Source of the DNA: Nicotiana tabacum
Lineage: Eukaryota > Streptophyta > Magnoliopsida > Solanales > Solanaceae
Direction: 5' to 3'
Length of the DNA stretch: 64,000 nt
Assembly (NCBI RefSeq): GCF_000715075.1
Contig: NC_134084.1
Span: forward strand, 98,994,411 to 99,058,410
Shown: positions 35,722 to 45,832 of the stretch, piece by piece
Position numbering within the stretch: position 1 is the stretch's first letter
How the letters are laid out: every line of letters begins with the position of its first letter
The notes under the pieces: model-generated
Database searches by the model: none
What the model was told of the DNA's origin: nothing
What the model saw: the letters and a program-made list of their open reading frames with translations, nothing else
Position numbers and translations under genes: made by a program

Positions 35722-37070
35722 GTTACTTAAAAACCACAAACCAACCACCCTTCTGCTCAATGAAGATAACAAAAGGAACAAAATGGGGTCATCCTGTTAG
35801 CATTAGGGCATTTAACAGCCAAAAATATCACATTGTGTGCAATGCACCTAACAACAATTAACGGTTCTAGAATGACTTTGAGGGTCACAAGGTCACTTGG
35901 CATCATCCCAGTTTGTTCCCTTCAATCTCCTCTTTTCTTTCCTCTCATTTCTCGCATCCCATAATTTCACCTTTTTTTTCTTTTTTTCTTTTTTTTCTTT
36001 TTTTCCTTTAAAATAAAAAAAAAATAATTCGATCGAACCCTACGTAGGTTGCCTACGTATCATGACGCCGCATGAATCAGATCTTTGCGTAGTTCGGGAA
36101 GATCGGAAATAAAGTAAACAAACTAACGTTCTCAATTTCTTTTTTTTTTCTTTTTTTACCTAAACGAATACTCTGACGAGAGAACGGGAAAAAAAAGAAG
36201 CAAATCTCTTTTTTTTTTTTGAAATTTCTAGTCTTAATGTTCTATAACCTATTCTAAACTCAAGCATATATTTCTTTTTTTTTTTGAAACAAACACTCGA
36301 TGGGAAATTTTTTAGGAAAAAACCCTATAAAAGAAAAATATTTTTTTTGATTCTTTTTTTTAGGAAGAAAATCTAAACAATAAACCAAAGAAAAATATTT
36401 TGAATTTTCATTTCATATACCTGAAGAAAGATTTTGAAACGAGAAATGAATAAGATAAAAAATATTTTTGGATTTCAGTTTGATTACCTAAGGAAGAAAC
36501 TTTTAAAGGTAAAGTATATTTTTTTCTTCTATGTACAATATCCTAAGTTCTAGTAAAAATGAAAGAATTGTTTTTTTATTTTTCGTTAATTTCCCAAAGA
36601 AGAACCTCAAAAGAAAATCTTTTTGAATTTTTTGAATTAATATCTTAAAAGAAAACTTTTAAAGAGGTACTAAAAAAATTCTTTTCTTTTCTTTTTTGGA
36701 TTTTTAGTCTTAATATACTAAAAGGAAGTATAAAAGCAATTTTTTTATTTTGAGTTCTAGATATTAATTGCCTAAAGGAAAACCACAAAAGATTTTTTTT
36801 GAACTTCTAGAGTTAGTATTTTAAAGAAAACATCTAACAAAAATATAAAAACGCAAAATCTCTTTTTTTTTGGATTTCGACTTATTACACATCTTTTTTT
36901 TCAAATACAAAATAGAAAATACCATAACAAAGGACTCAACAAACTTAACTAGCCTATGACAGACTCTAATATCACCTAAAAGACTTGACATTATTATACA
37001 AAACTGGAAGGTAAAAGACGACAAAAAAATAAAACAGACTCAAAATATAACATTAAAAAAAATCCTTAAG
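35722..37070 (-). other. Tat-1 leader with homopolymer-rich tracts
   Basis: A non-coding stretch upstream of gag on the minus strand. It contains long T-runs as written (A-runs on the sense strand) at 35967-36010, 36138-36160, 36208-36220 and repeatedly to 36900, plus a leader module at 36028-36110. No gene. Confidence 0.7.
36041..36059 (-). other. leader hairpin module, copy 2
   Basis: TACGTAGG-TTG-CCTACGTA: a perfect 8-bp inverted repeat with a 3-base loop, flanked by GATCGAACCC and by TCATGACGCCGCATGAATC. Confidence 0.7.
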
Positions 37071-37074
37071 CAAG

Positions 37075-37510
37075 CTCCTGAATGAGCGATCTTAGAATGG
37101 GCTCATCATTATTCTGGTATGACAATTGGACAGGGCTGGGTGCTTTATACTTTCTTGTTCCTGCAGATTTTGCGATTGATGATAACATACACAATGTTAG
37201 TGATGTGGGTGAGGATGGTCGATGGAATGTGGAAAGGCTATTGGAGGTCTTACCAGAGGAGTTTGCAACACATATAATTGAGAGAGTTAAGTCTCCAGTT
37301 ATATCTAATGATTTAGATGTTCCTTTTTGGATGCTAGAAACAAAGGGTAATTTCACTTTAAAGTCAGCATGAGATTATTTAAGGAGGAGGGAGGATCCTA
37401 GAAGAGCATATTGTTTGATTTGGGTAAAAGGTATGCCTTTTAAAATTGCTTTCTTTATGTGGAAAGTATGAAGAGCGATTTTTCAAAGACAACTTCTTTC
37501 ACACGATCTA
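37075..37510 (+). pseudogene. LINE zinc-binding (zf-RVT) fragment
   Basis: Plus-strand translation SLFWYDNWTGLGALYFLVP, FAIDDNIHNVSDVGEDGRWN and FWMLETKGNFTLKSA, then after a stop DYLRRREDPRR, IWVKGMPFKIAFFMWKV. This is the C-terminal zinc-binding region found after the RT of plant L1-type LINEs. The RT itself is not present and the fragment ends abruptly at about 37510 against LARD-2-family debris. Confidence 0.82.
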
Positions 37511-37514
37511 GAGT

Positions 37515-38165
37515 AAGAAGAAAGAGTGACAGTCCTAAATGCCCAGTAGCCTCCTGCTTATAAGTGTGGTGCACGACACACCCATAAACAAGACTCTACT
37601 AGACACGACTTGTAGACTCCCTAGGACAGAACTACTTTGATACCACTTTTATCATTACCCAAACCGATGGGCCGCGACGGGCACCCGGTACCTTACTTTA
37701 CCGAGTGCCAACATAATGTATCTTTCATATCATTCTATCATAGATAAATTGACCGGAGTAAAGCATGAGGGAATAGAAATATATACATATGAAGTACGGG
37801 CCTATAAGACCAAAATAGCCACTCGGGTATTGGACATAGGCTGACAAATCCATACAATCTTTTACGTACATGGCATCTGTGTACAAGCCTCTAAGAATAT
37901 ATAATTTTCATAAAGGTCGGGACAGAGTCCCGCCATACCAATTAATATACGTCTAAATCATACTAACCAAATAACCAACTCCGGAGCAAATGGAGCGCAC
38001 CAACACATTCCGCTTACCTGACATCCTATATGGAGGACTCTCAACCTGTCTATCGGGACCTGCGGGCATAAAATGCAGCGTCCCCAGGCAAAATGGATGT
38101 CAGTACAAATAATGTACCAAGTATGTAAGGAGTGAAAATCATTAAACAATACACATGAGAGAACA
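37515..38165 (-). repeat. LARD-2-family LTR end, PBS and interior fragment
   Basis: The reverse complement of about 28390-29090: TTTGCCTGGGGACGCTGCAT, GGTACCGGGTGCCCGTCGCG, a mutated PBS (TGGTATCAAAGTAG) and CTACAAGTCGTGTCTAGTAG. It is more diverged than the two LARD-2 LTRs are from each other, so it is an older, truncated copy. Confidence 0.85.
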
Positions 38166-38179
38166 TGGAGTAAAAAACT

Positions 38180-38440
38180 CAACATATGTATATGCATCGG
38201 GTCGGAGCGACCTTATGTGTGGGCTGGTGACTATGGCTCTTACGCCTTGGGTCGATGCAACCTTTTAGGTGGGCTGGCAATAATGGCTCTTATGCCTTGG
38301 GTCGATGCGACCTTTTAGTGTGGGCTGGCGATAATGGCTCTTATGCCTCAGGCCGATGCGGCCTTTTGTATATGTGGCCTGGCGATAGTGGCTCTTACAC
38401 CTTGCTCTTAGGCATATTTGGTTAATTATTTTGGAGCCAT
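38180..38440 (+). repeat. 50-bp tandem repeats related to the Tat-2 3' array
   Basis: Four to five units of about 50 bp with GGGTCGATGCGACCTTTTAG and GGCTGGCGATAATGGCTCTT. It ends in TGCTCTTAGGCATATTTGGTTAA, the same exit sequence as at 49865-49890 in Tat-2. Confidence 0.82.
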
Positions 38441-38934
38441 TTGGGTGTGATTTCGAGCAGATTTTGTGGCTTTTCATGGCTGGATTTTGAGGCTCTTTTA
38501 ATGGAGATTCAAGGGCACTATTGGGGTGGTTTTCATGGAAGATAGTGCCTGGTTTCAAACTGGATTTTCAGCTCGTTTTTGGAGCTATTGTCATGTCATT
38601 TTTGGGTGAGTGTTTGGTGCCTTTTAGTGATGCTTCAATGGGTTCTCATGGCTGAAGCATTGGTGGCTTTTAAGACGAGCTGAAAATACTGAGAAAAGCG
38701 GCTCCAAAACAGTTGCGTTGCTGCTGCCGAACACCAACCAAACAACCTCGAAATAGCTTCAGAAACGCAACAAAAAAATAGTATCAATACCCCAGCAAAA
38801 ATTAGCCAAAAACAACCTCGAATCTGTCCCAAAAATAGAACGAAAAGTCCAATGAAACACTGTCGAAAAGTAGCTCAAAACATCCATAAAGCTCAATCCA
38901 AAATCATTGAAGCACCATAATGTTTGTCCAAGGT
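38441..38934. other. unassigned stretch in Tat-1 interior
   Basis: No recognisable gene or element. GAGCTGAAAA and related words recur. No open frame exceeds about 65 codons except chance ones. Confidence 0.5.
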
Positions 38935-39039
38935 TCAGTTACTTGAGCTCGATCGGTTTCGAGGTCGCCAACGCGGTTCATTGGCTTGATTCAAATCTTG
39001 TTGTGTTTTGCACAAAAAGTCCGTTTGGAGCACTTTGTT

Positions 39040-39717
39040 TGGTAGATTAAATCTTACAACAAAATATCCATCATTATGAAAATAAACTTTTGGTTTTGTT
39101 GTAAAATTCCACGCTGAAGCAATGAAACGCTCAATAGCTCCTATAGTTGGTGTGCCTCCAACTACATAGAGTATCAGCGCTTGTTTCCACTTATGTGTCT
39201 CTTCTTCCACTTCCTCCTTGCATAGTTCAATTATTACCTCACCATTTTTTATAGTTGGTGCAATGAAGCTTAGATCCATTCATTTCGCCGCCATCCTGTT
39301 ACCTAGAAACAAGTTTGCCCACTTCTTTTGCTCTGATTCTGTATTCTCAGCAATTACTTCTCCTTGTTTTTTATCAGTGTCCTCCTTACCCTTTGTTTCC
39401 CTCAAATTTTCAGCAATTACTACTGGATTACTCACATGCATGTCGATTTGCTTTGATTTAGAGTTAGCCTCAGTCAATTTATCTTCATCGGTTTTCTTCT
39501 CACTCACAATTACCGGTGCAATATTCATAGCAAGAGGTGTTTTCATACCTTTCTTTGTAGCTGATAATGGTGGCCACTGTTCCATTGGAGTCTCTTCATC
39601 AACTTCGATCTGAGAATTTTGAGTTCTCCTGTCATAGCTTTGAGTGTTGTTACTAGTTCCTATAGGTTCCATCCGCTGAATCGTGACTGCATTTCTCTTA
39701 GGTCTACCCCTCCCCAT
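39040..39717 (-). pseudogene. LINE ORF1 fragment with DUF4283 domain
   Basis: The minus-strand frame starts MGRGRPKRNAVTIQRMEP and runs through a Lys/Glu-rich linker (EQWPPLSATKKGMKTPLA, KKWANLFLGNRMAAK). A TGA/TAG-type stop follows, then the DUF4283 segment SFIAPTIKNGEVIIELCKEE, YVVGGTPTIGAIERFIASAW and KVYFHNDGYFVVRF. DUF4283 is the N-terminal domain of plant L1 ORF1 proteins, which bind element RNA. The match ends near 39040; the rest of the frame to 38935 is unrelated. Only the 5' end of the LINE is present. Confidence 0.85.
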
Positions 39718-40027
39718 TGCTGGCCAGCGTATGTTAGCAGGAGCACGCTATCATGCACTAAGAGAGAGAACTTAGAGAGAGAGTTTTTTTATTATTTTGA
39801 ACTATATTACATAACTTTTCTTAATATGGTCAAAATTAAACATAGGTATCAGAAGGCTCTCCCGCGAAATTTTGTTAATATTATTCTTCCATTTTCTTTT
39901 TAGTTTTGCTTTAGGTCGGGGACTGATCTAGCCTTAAGTTTATGGGTTCCCGTAAACTCTGTAATTTTTGCCCAAACCTTGAAATTCACTAAATATCTAT
40001 AAGTATTTGACTGTGAATTCAGTTATT

Positions 40028-40052
40028 ATATATATATATATATATATATAAC
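40028..40052. repeat. (TA)n microsatellite
   Basis: About 12 TA units. Confidence 0.9.
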
Positions 40053-40289
40053 TCGAAGTCTTTGTAGGAACACATAAACGTCAAACTCTAAAGCTATCTC
40101 TGTTTTTGTCGTAGAAAACTTTGGAAGATTATATGCTTCCCCAGTTTTAAAAAATTCCACTTTGTTCGCTTATTAAAAGGTAAAAACTGCACCAATAATA
40201 CATACAAAAGGAAAGAGTTGCGTGTGTTTTTTTTTTCTTTCTCTTTTCTTTTTTAATATATAATTTTAGTTTTCTTTGTACTTTGACAA

Positions 40290-40512
40290 TACAGTCAAAC
40301 CTCTTTATATCAGCCACATTTCTTCCGATATTTTTTGGCTATTATAGAAGACTTAGAGGGTGTTTAGATTGGCTTTTAAGCAGGTGAAATCAGCTTTTAA
40401 ACTCTTTTTAACTTTATATTATAACAAATAACATAAAAATTAGTTTTGAGTAAAACTTGGCTTTTATAGTGTATGTTGTTATATAGGGATGCTGTTATAG
40501 AGAAACATGTGT
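40290..40512. mobile_element. possible MITE remnant
   Basis: The left end has CAGTCAAACCTCTTTATAT and TTTTTTGGCTATTATAGA, the right end GTTGTTATATAGGGATGCTG and TTATAGAGAAACA. These words are typical of a Solanaceae miniature element with CTCTATAACA-type ends. A second word, GGGTGTTTAGATTGGCTTTT, suggests another small element inside. I cannot define target duplications. Confidence 0.35.
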
Positions 40513-40833
40513 ATTAGTAAAAATTAGACTCGACATGTGGGTCTATTAAATGGCGACACGTGTCAATAAAGTTTGAAGAAAGGTGAAGAATGACATGCAA
40601 AGATGATATGTGAAACACCCCTGGGACCGAACATACTCATACCGTGCCTGTTAGCCCCGGAACTGATCATCATGAAATAGCCAGATCAGGCGTGGGAGAA
40701 TATCTCATAATTACAAATGAGGAAGGAATAAATTAATCTCGGATTATATGGGATTTACCATCATTACACCATCAGTTACAAATAAATTATTAATAAATGC
40801 AATAAATGATTGTAACGGTCATAACAAGGCAAT

Positions 40834-40945
40834 CGGGCACGAGATTGACTCATCAGGCACGAGATTGACTCAACAGGCACGGGATTGACTCAACAGGCAC
40901 GTGATTAAATCAACATGCTCAACAGGCACGAGATTGACTCATTAA
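40834..40945. repeat. 20-bp direct repeats GAGATTGACTCAACAGGCAC
   Basis: Units start at 40841, 40861 and 40881 with a period of 20, then degenerate copies to about 40945 (GTGATTAAATCAACATGCTC and another GAGATTGACTC). Confidence 0.85.
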
Positions 40946-41076
40946 TTACGGAATTAACTCATCAGTGACTATTTTTCTAAAATTAACCTATGTGGCTAAA
41001 GTGGCTAAAAGTGCAAGATTTGGCTAAGACCCCGCAAAGCCAAGAACCTAAGACTCACTAGGAAGACCAGACCCTA

Positions 41077-41091
41077 TGCGGGTTACCTACG
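41077..41091 (-). other. leader hairpin module, copy 3
   Basis: TGCGGG-TTA-CCTACG, pairing with one mismatch and G:U pairs. The following ATCACGCCCC and TATGCGTAGTTTGGAAGA match the copy at 36041-36110. A T-rich tract follows at 41190-41330. Confidence 0.5.
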
Positions 41092-41379
41092 TATCACGCC
41101 CCGAAAAACGAAAATCAGGTATGCGTAGTTTGGAAGATTGGATACAGGCGAGAAATAAAAATAACAACTAATTCAGAGAAAAAATAATTTTTGTCTTTTT
41201 TGAAAAATGATAAAATATGTAAACTCTTTTTGGATTTTTTCCCCCTTTTTTTGATTTTCGGAAAATTATGAAAAAGTGCAATTTTTTTTTGAATTTTTCA
41301 TGTTTTTTTTCTTTTCTTAACGTGAAAGAAAATATAACTGGGCCCTACTTGCTTTATTTTCACACTTCACTCACTTTTT

Positions 41380-41992
41380 TTTGCCCCCAACTATCATTGG
41401 TCTGCTAAATGGCCTCTTTTACCCTTGAAAATTGCAACATGTAGCGCATAGGATGCATCAGGATGGTCTTTTATTATTTGGGTACACCTGTCCTAGATGG
41501 ACCCAACCCCTATGTTGAGTCCCCAAAGTCAAATGCACATGATGCAAACAAGCGTTCCTACTAGGGATACGGCATGAGGCTATGTTATTCTAGGTTTAAA
41601 AACTTGGGTTTATTTGTTCTGGACCTGGCTTACCCGAGCGGACAGCTCGAGCCAAAGGGGGCAGCGTACTGGGAATACAGAAGCTTCACCGGCTTTGCAA
41701 CTTGTCCGAAGCTCGTTCTAAAATTGGAATATGACTCTAACAGAAAAAAGTCACACGAAGTGCACACTTCCAGATGATTTAGAAGACTCAGAGAGAGGAG
41801 GGTTTCGTAACAGTTTATATACAGTCCAAACATTATCAAAGCGGTAAAAAGCGGCAATTAGCACATTAGGCTCAAACATATAAAAATCAGATAATAAATA
41901 AAAGCCAATTATAACAGTTATTCTAAGCTCGAATTCTGAATCCTGAACCAGAGATTCTGCATTCTTGTCCCCAGCAGAGTCGTCAGAGCTGT
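41380..41992 (-). other. Tat-1 leader next to 5' LTR, with PBS candidate
   Basis: Non-coding. It contains TTACCCGAGCGGACAGCTCGA (palindromic GAGCGGACAGCTC), a conserved word of Solanaceae Tat leaders. On the minus strand, just inside the 5' LTR, TGACGACTCTGCTGGGGAC (about 41968-41986) is in PBS position; its TGA would be TGG in a perfect tRNA match. The tRNA is not identified. Confidence 0.55.
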
Positions 41993-44000
41993 CACATCTC
42001 CTTTTCCTACACCCGTGAGGGGCATAAGGCAGCTTTTTCCAATTTAAGTGACAATCGAAACGAGATTATTTATTTATTGTTCAGAGTTGCCACTTGGAAT
42101 AATTTATGATGTCCCAAGTCACCGGTTCGAATCCCGAATCGAGGAAAAATTGAATCTATTTTATAGTCCGCGAACACAGAAATCCGGATAAGGAATTCTG
42201 TTAACCCGGGAGAAGGTATTAGGCATTCCAGGGTTCCGTGGTTCTAGCACGGTCGCTCAACTATTATTATTGGCCTAATTATCTGATTTAATTACACATT
42301 TTAAACCTACGTGCCCTTTTAACTTTCTAGACGCTTCTAATATTTTTGAAAAAATTCAAAGTTATATAAAACACATCGTAAGCTGCGCTACATGAAATGC
42401 ACCTGTGATTTATAATATATTTTATTATTATTAATCTTCGAAATTATGGTAGGGTCACATAAAATGCACACCCGGATTTGGATTTATCCATCATGACTAT
42501 GTCACGGGAACCGTACCCATAATCACGATGATTACTTATGTGCCGAAAAGTTTGCCTACCCGAGTTTGACGGCCTAAACATGCTCCTAACGATTAAATTG
42601 ATAAAAACAAATAAACGAATGACAAAATTTATCCAAGAGCTCAAATCATTTTAATTTCAGTTTTTGCCATGATCAATTTATCTTAAGAAACTTAAATCTT
42701 TTTTAAAAAAAATAAAAATAAAAAAAATCTCCAAACCCTCACTACCCGTAAAGGTCTTAACGTGAATGCAACTAATCCATAGTCAATACATTATGAACAA
42801 AAAAATCTCAAATAAAAGTCATTAATTAAATAGCAAGATCTCAAACAATATCCAACAAAGCAAATAAGGGATCTAAAAGTCAAAGAGATAAGAAATGACC
42901 TCAGGAGTAAACTCTCTTTGAATCTGAAAATATTTTACTATCGGAAACCTTGGACGACGATGGAATCACGAACTGGACCGCGACCGAAAACCCTACGGAT
43001 CCTTATTTGACTGGGAAATCTCGAACCCCAACTCAGAAACTTCAGCTAAACATCATTAGAAAAGAACTAGGTTTTGGTTTTCATTGAATTTTAGCGTGAG
43101 TTCGGATTGAAGTGGCGACTGACTTAGGAAAATTACAGTATTGATTTTTCGATTTTTTTTGAAGTTTCTCAATCCATTTCTAAGAATATTTTGAAATTCC
43201 AAAAGGCCGCATAGATTTTGCAGCGATGGATTTTTTCTCAAATGTTGATGTAGATGGAAAAACACCATCTTTGTTTTCTTCTTTTCCCTTTTTGTCCTTT
43301 TTTTTTTGCCGTACTTTTTTAGCTCCTCCAACCCCTCCGTCCAGCTGTTACTTTTGGTCTAAGGTTAGAAAATCATCTTGTATGTTAGTACAAAAATCAA
43401 AAGAGAAACGACTGTCAGCTAAAGTCCCTAGGTCTGTGTATCGTTCCGTTTTGCTGAAAAAGAAGCAGAACGTTGGAGGGGTCTAATTCTTTAGGAAAAC
43501 GACTGATTTACTTAGTAGGGATCTAGGGTCTTAGAGTCTTAGGGTATACTTTTATATATAGAAAGAGATTTTAGGTTAAAGGAGTATGGTTTTGGTATTA
43601 TTGGGCCTTAAATTGGGCCAAAGACTAAATAAAACTACAAAATTCATAGAGACGGGATAAACCAACCCAAAACTAATTCCTCATTCTAAAATTATGTACA
43701 ATTTATAATATAAAAATATAAAACTAATCTTAATTAATTGAACTAAACTATATTAAAGCATTAACTATTTTTGGGTTTTCAAGATTATATAAAAATAAAA
43801 ATAAGGCACTATTTTTGTATATTTTTTATTTAAATTTATGAAAGATACGTAAACTAAAATATTTTATAATTTTAGTTTTTTGTGACGAAATAAAGTAAAA
43901 CAGTCAAAATTAGTTGAAATAAAGATATTAGGCTTAAACTAAATATTTACATGCTAAAATATAAAAAATCCTGGGGAGGGTCAAAAATCACATATCTATA
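41993..44000 (-). repeat. Tat-1 5' LTR, complete
   Basis: A 2008-bp LTR. On the minus strand it starts TATAGATATGTGATTTTTGA (TG mutated to TA) and ends GGAGATGTGACA. TATA-like TATATATAAA lies at 43551-43560. Its R/U5 side matches 19870-21189 and its U3 side matches the inverted 23649-24194. Confidence 0.9.
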
Positions 44001-44758
44001 AGGACATAAAAGAATTTGTCTAGAAATGTGATATATGTCAAAGGAACAAATCAGACATGGCTTCTTATCTCGGTCTATTGCAACCACTCCCTATACCAGA
44101 TGCAGTTTGGTCACAAGTCAGCATGGATTTCATTGATGGGTTACCCAAGTCCAATGGATATGAAGTAATATTAGTAGATGTATATAGGCTAAGAAAATAT
44201 GACCATTTCATTCTACTTAAACATCCTTGCACTGCTCAGTCAGTTGCTAAAGTTTTTCTTGATACAATAGTTAAGCTACATGGGATGCCTGATGTTATTA
44301 CAAGTGATAGAGATGTTGCTTTCTCGAGTTCATTTTGGCAGGAGCTATTCACATTCCAAGGAGTACAGTTGCACACCTCCTCAGCATATCACCCTCAATC
44401 TGATGGGCAGACTGAGGTCTTGAATAAAAGCCTTGAAACTTACTTGAGATGCTAATGTAGTGAAAATGCTAACAACTGGTTCTCCTATTTACCAATGGCT
44501 AAATATTGGTATAGCACTTGCTTTCATTCTTCCATTTAGACTACTCCTTATGAGGCACTATATGGTAGACCACCTTCTCTGCATCTGCCATATATACTAG
44601 GAGAATCAGCTTCTGCTGACGTAGACAACACATTGATCAATAGAGAGCTCAAGCTATAGCTGCTTAAACGTCATCTGAGAAGAGCCCGACTTAGGATGAA
44701 AGAATAGACAGATTCTCATAGAAGTGATAGATAATTTGAAGTTGGAGACTGAGTTTAT
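44001..44758 (+). pseudogene. chromovirus integrase core
   Basis: Continues from 19869: DIKEFV, a TAG, then KCDICQRNKSD closes the HHCC zinc finger. The catalytic core at 44057-44455 shows SMDFIDGLPKS, VITSDRDVAFSS and AYHPQSDGQTEVLNKSLE, so the D, D and E residues are present. After a stop at 44453 it continues with WFSYLPMAKYW, TTPYEALYGRPPSLHLPY, broken by at least four further stops where Gln or Trp is expected. It would insert the cDNA into chromatin; this copy is dead. Confidence 0.9.
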
Positions 44759-45163
44759 TTGAAGGTCCAGCCTTACAAACAAGTGACTATTTCGAATCAT
44801 TTATCACACAAATTAGCTGCAAAATTTTATGGTCCATTTCAGATTATTAGAAGAATTGGTCCAGTGGCTTATACTCTATTACTACCTGCTGGGGTGAAGA
44901 TTCATCCTACAGTCCATGTGTCTTTGCTGAAAAAGTGCCATGAAGTGCCCTCACAAATCTCTTATCCCCCAGTTGTTGATTTGGCAAGCCCTTACTGCCC
45001 TGATCCTGAGTTGATTTTGCAAAGGAGGATGATCAAAAGAGGTAATAAGGCTGTTGCACAGGTTCTAGTCAAATGGCAAGGATTGCCTGCTGATGTTGCT
45101 ACTTGGGAAATTCTTACTGTTTTGCAGACCAGATTTCCATTGGAGGGGAGTAATGATACATGA
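44759..45163 (+). pseudogene. chromovirus integrase tail with chromodomain
   Basis: A 134-codon open stretch. First the GPY/F-type motif KLAAKFYGPFQIIRRIGPVA and YTLLLPAGVKIHPTVHVSLL, then a chromodomain near the end: LQRRMIKRGNKAVAQVLVKW, QGLPADVATWEILTVL. The two Trp-containing landmarks of plant retrotransposon chromodomains (VKW and ATWE) are kept, and the first aromatic residue is absent, as in many plant chromoviruses. The domain is thought to guide insertion into heterochromatin. The frame ends at the border of the 3' LTR. Confidence 0.88.
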
Positions 45164-45440
45164 ATATTAGAAGGGTGGTTAGTTAAGGAATTCAAAAGGT
45201 ATTTAAGGCAGTTAGTTGGAAATTTAAAAAGTAGTTAGAGTTAGTTAAAGTTGTTACAAGAGTTAGTTGGAAGAATCTGTTAGTTGAAGAAATCTACTAG
45301 AAGCTCAATCATTTCATACAATGTAGTAGATATAAATATATTCAAGTTGAATTCTTACATGTTGATTTCTTCTTCTTCTTCTTCAAGTTGCTTCTTCCCT
45401 TCTTCAATCTTGCTTTGATCAAGAATACAATTCAATATAG
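45154..45440 (+). repeat. chromovirus 3' LTR, end uncertain
   Basis: TGATACATGAATATTAGAAG matches the 5' LTR (5997) and the match holds to the TATA box at 45331-45338. After that the sequence (CTT-rich, TCAAGTTGCTTCTTCCC) does not align with the 5' LTR, so the 3' limit is a guess. No polypurine tract is obvious beyond GGAGGGGAG at 45143-45151. Confidence 0.7.
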
Positions 45441-45475
45441 CCGTAGAAAAAAAATCATAACTTGTGATTTAAAAG

Positions 45476-45507
<32 letters not shown>
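45476..45507. repeat. (TA)n microsatellite
   Basis: About 16 TA units. A short (GACA)n run follows at 45548-45563. Confidence 0.9.
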
Positions 45508-45513
<6 letters not shown>

Positions 45514-45832
45514 TAGCTTTGATCATATGTTTGTGTAAAATAAGAGAGACAGACAGACAGACAAACACATGCACACACACATATATATCAATATCTCCTC
45601 GAGCAAACTGTATCCCTCCTTGCTTTTAATTTTTTTTTTAAATTTTATTCTTAAGTTTTAATTAATCATTTACTTTAAATTCTCACAAAAGTCTTTTCTT
45701 TGGGACTTAATCATATCACGCGAAGATACCTTATGAATTTTATTTTATTCAAAGATATTTTTTAATTAGTTTATAAACTCCACCGATTACATGTATGTGT
45801 GTCAAACTAGATGTCCAAACCAAATAGGAGTA

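Larger units (their letters stand above)
19870..44000 (-). mobile_element. Tat/Ogre-like Ty3-gypsy element, rearranged, pol absent
   Basis: A 24.1-kb insertion with target duplication AGGAC (19865-19869 and 44001-44005). Orientation is minus: the 5' LTR is 41993-44000, then a PBS candidate, leader, gag (34146-35582), and at the left a 3' LTR (19870-about 21189) that appears broken by an inversion. No RT, RNase H or integrase is visible. The interior includes a second LTR element, LINE pieces, other LTR debris and three copies of a leader module. Tat/Ogre identity rests on gag (RCEYHSNAQGHNVEDC), a 3' tandem array and the long LTR. Confidence 0.85.
5997..45440 (+). mobile_element. Ty3-gypsy chromovirus, split by two nested insertions
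   Basis: A plus-strand element starting TGATACA. Its parts are found at 5997-9542, 19387-19869 and 44001-about 45440. The gaps are filled by a coding-less LTR element and a Tat-like element, each flanked by its own 5-bp duplication. The order is gag, protease, RT, RNase H, integrase, chromodomain, LTR. A chromodomain after integrase defines the chromovirus clade; the Reina-like or related lineage is likely but unproven. Removing the insertions restores contiguous domain order: RNase H is broken at 9542/19387 and the integrase zinc finger at 19869/44001. Many stops make it non-functional. The 3' limit is uncertain. Confidence 0.9.

Noticed and set aside
39218..39613. 131-codon plus-strand frame with hydrophobic segments
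   Set aside because: It is the shadow of the LINE ORF1 fragment on the minus strand.
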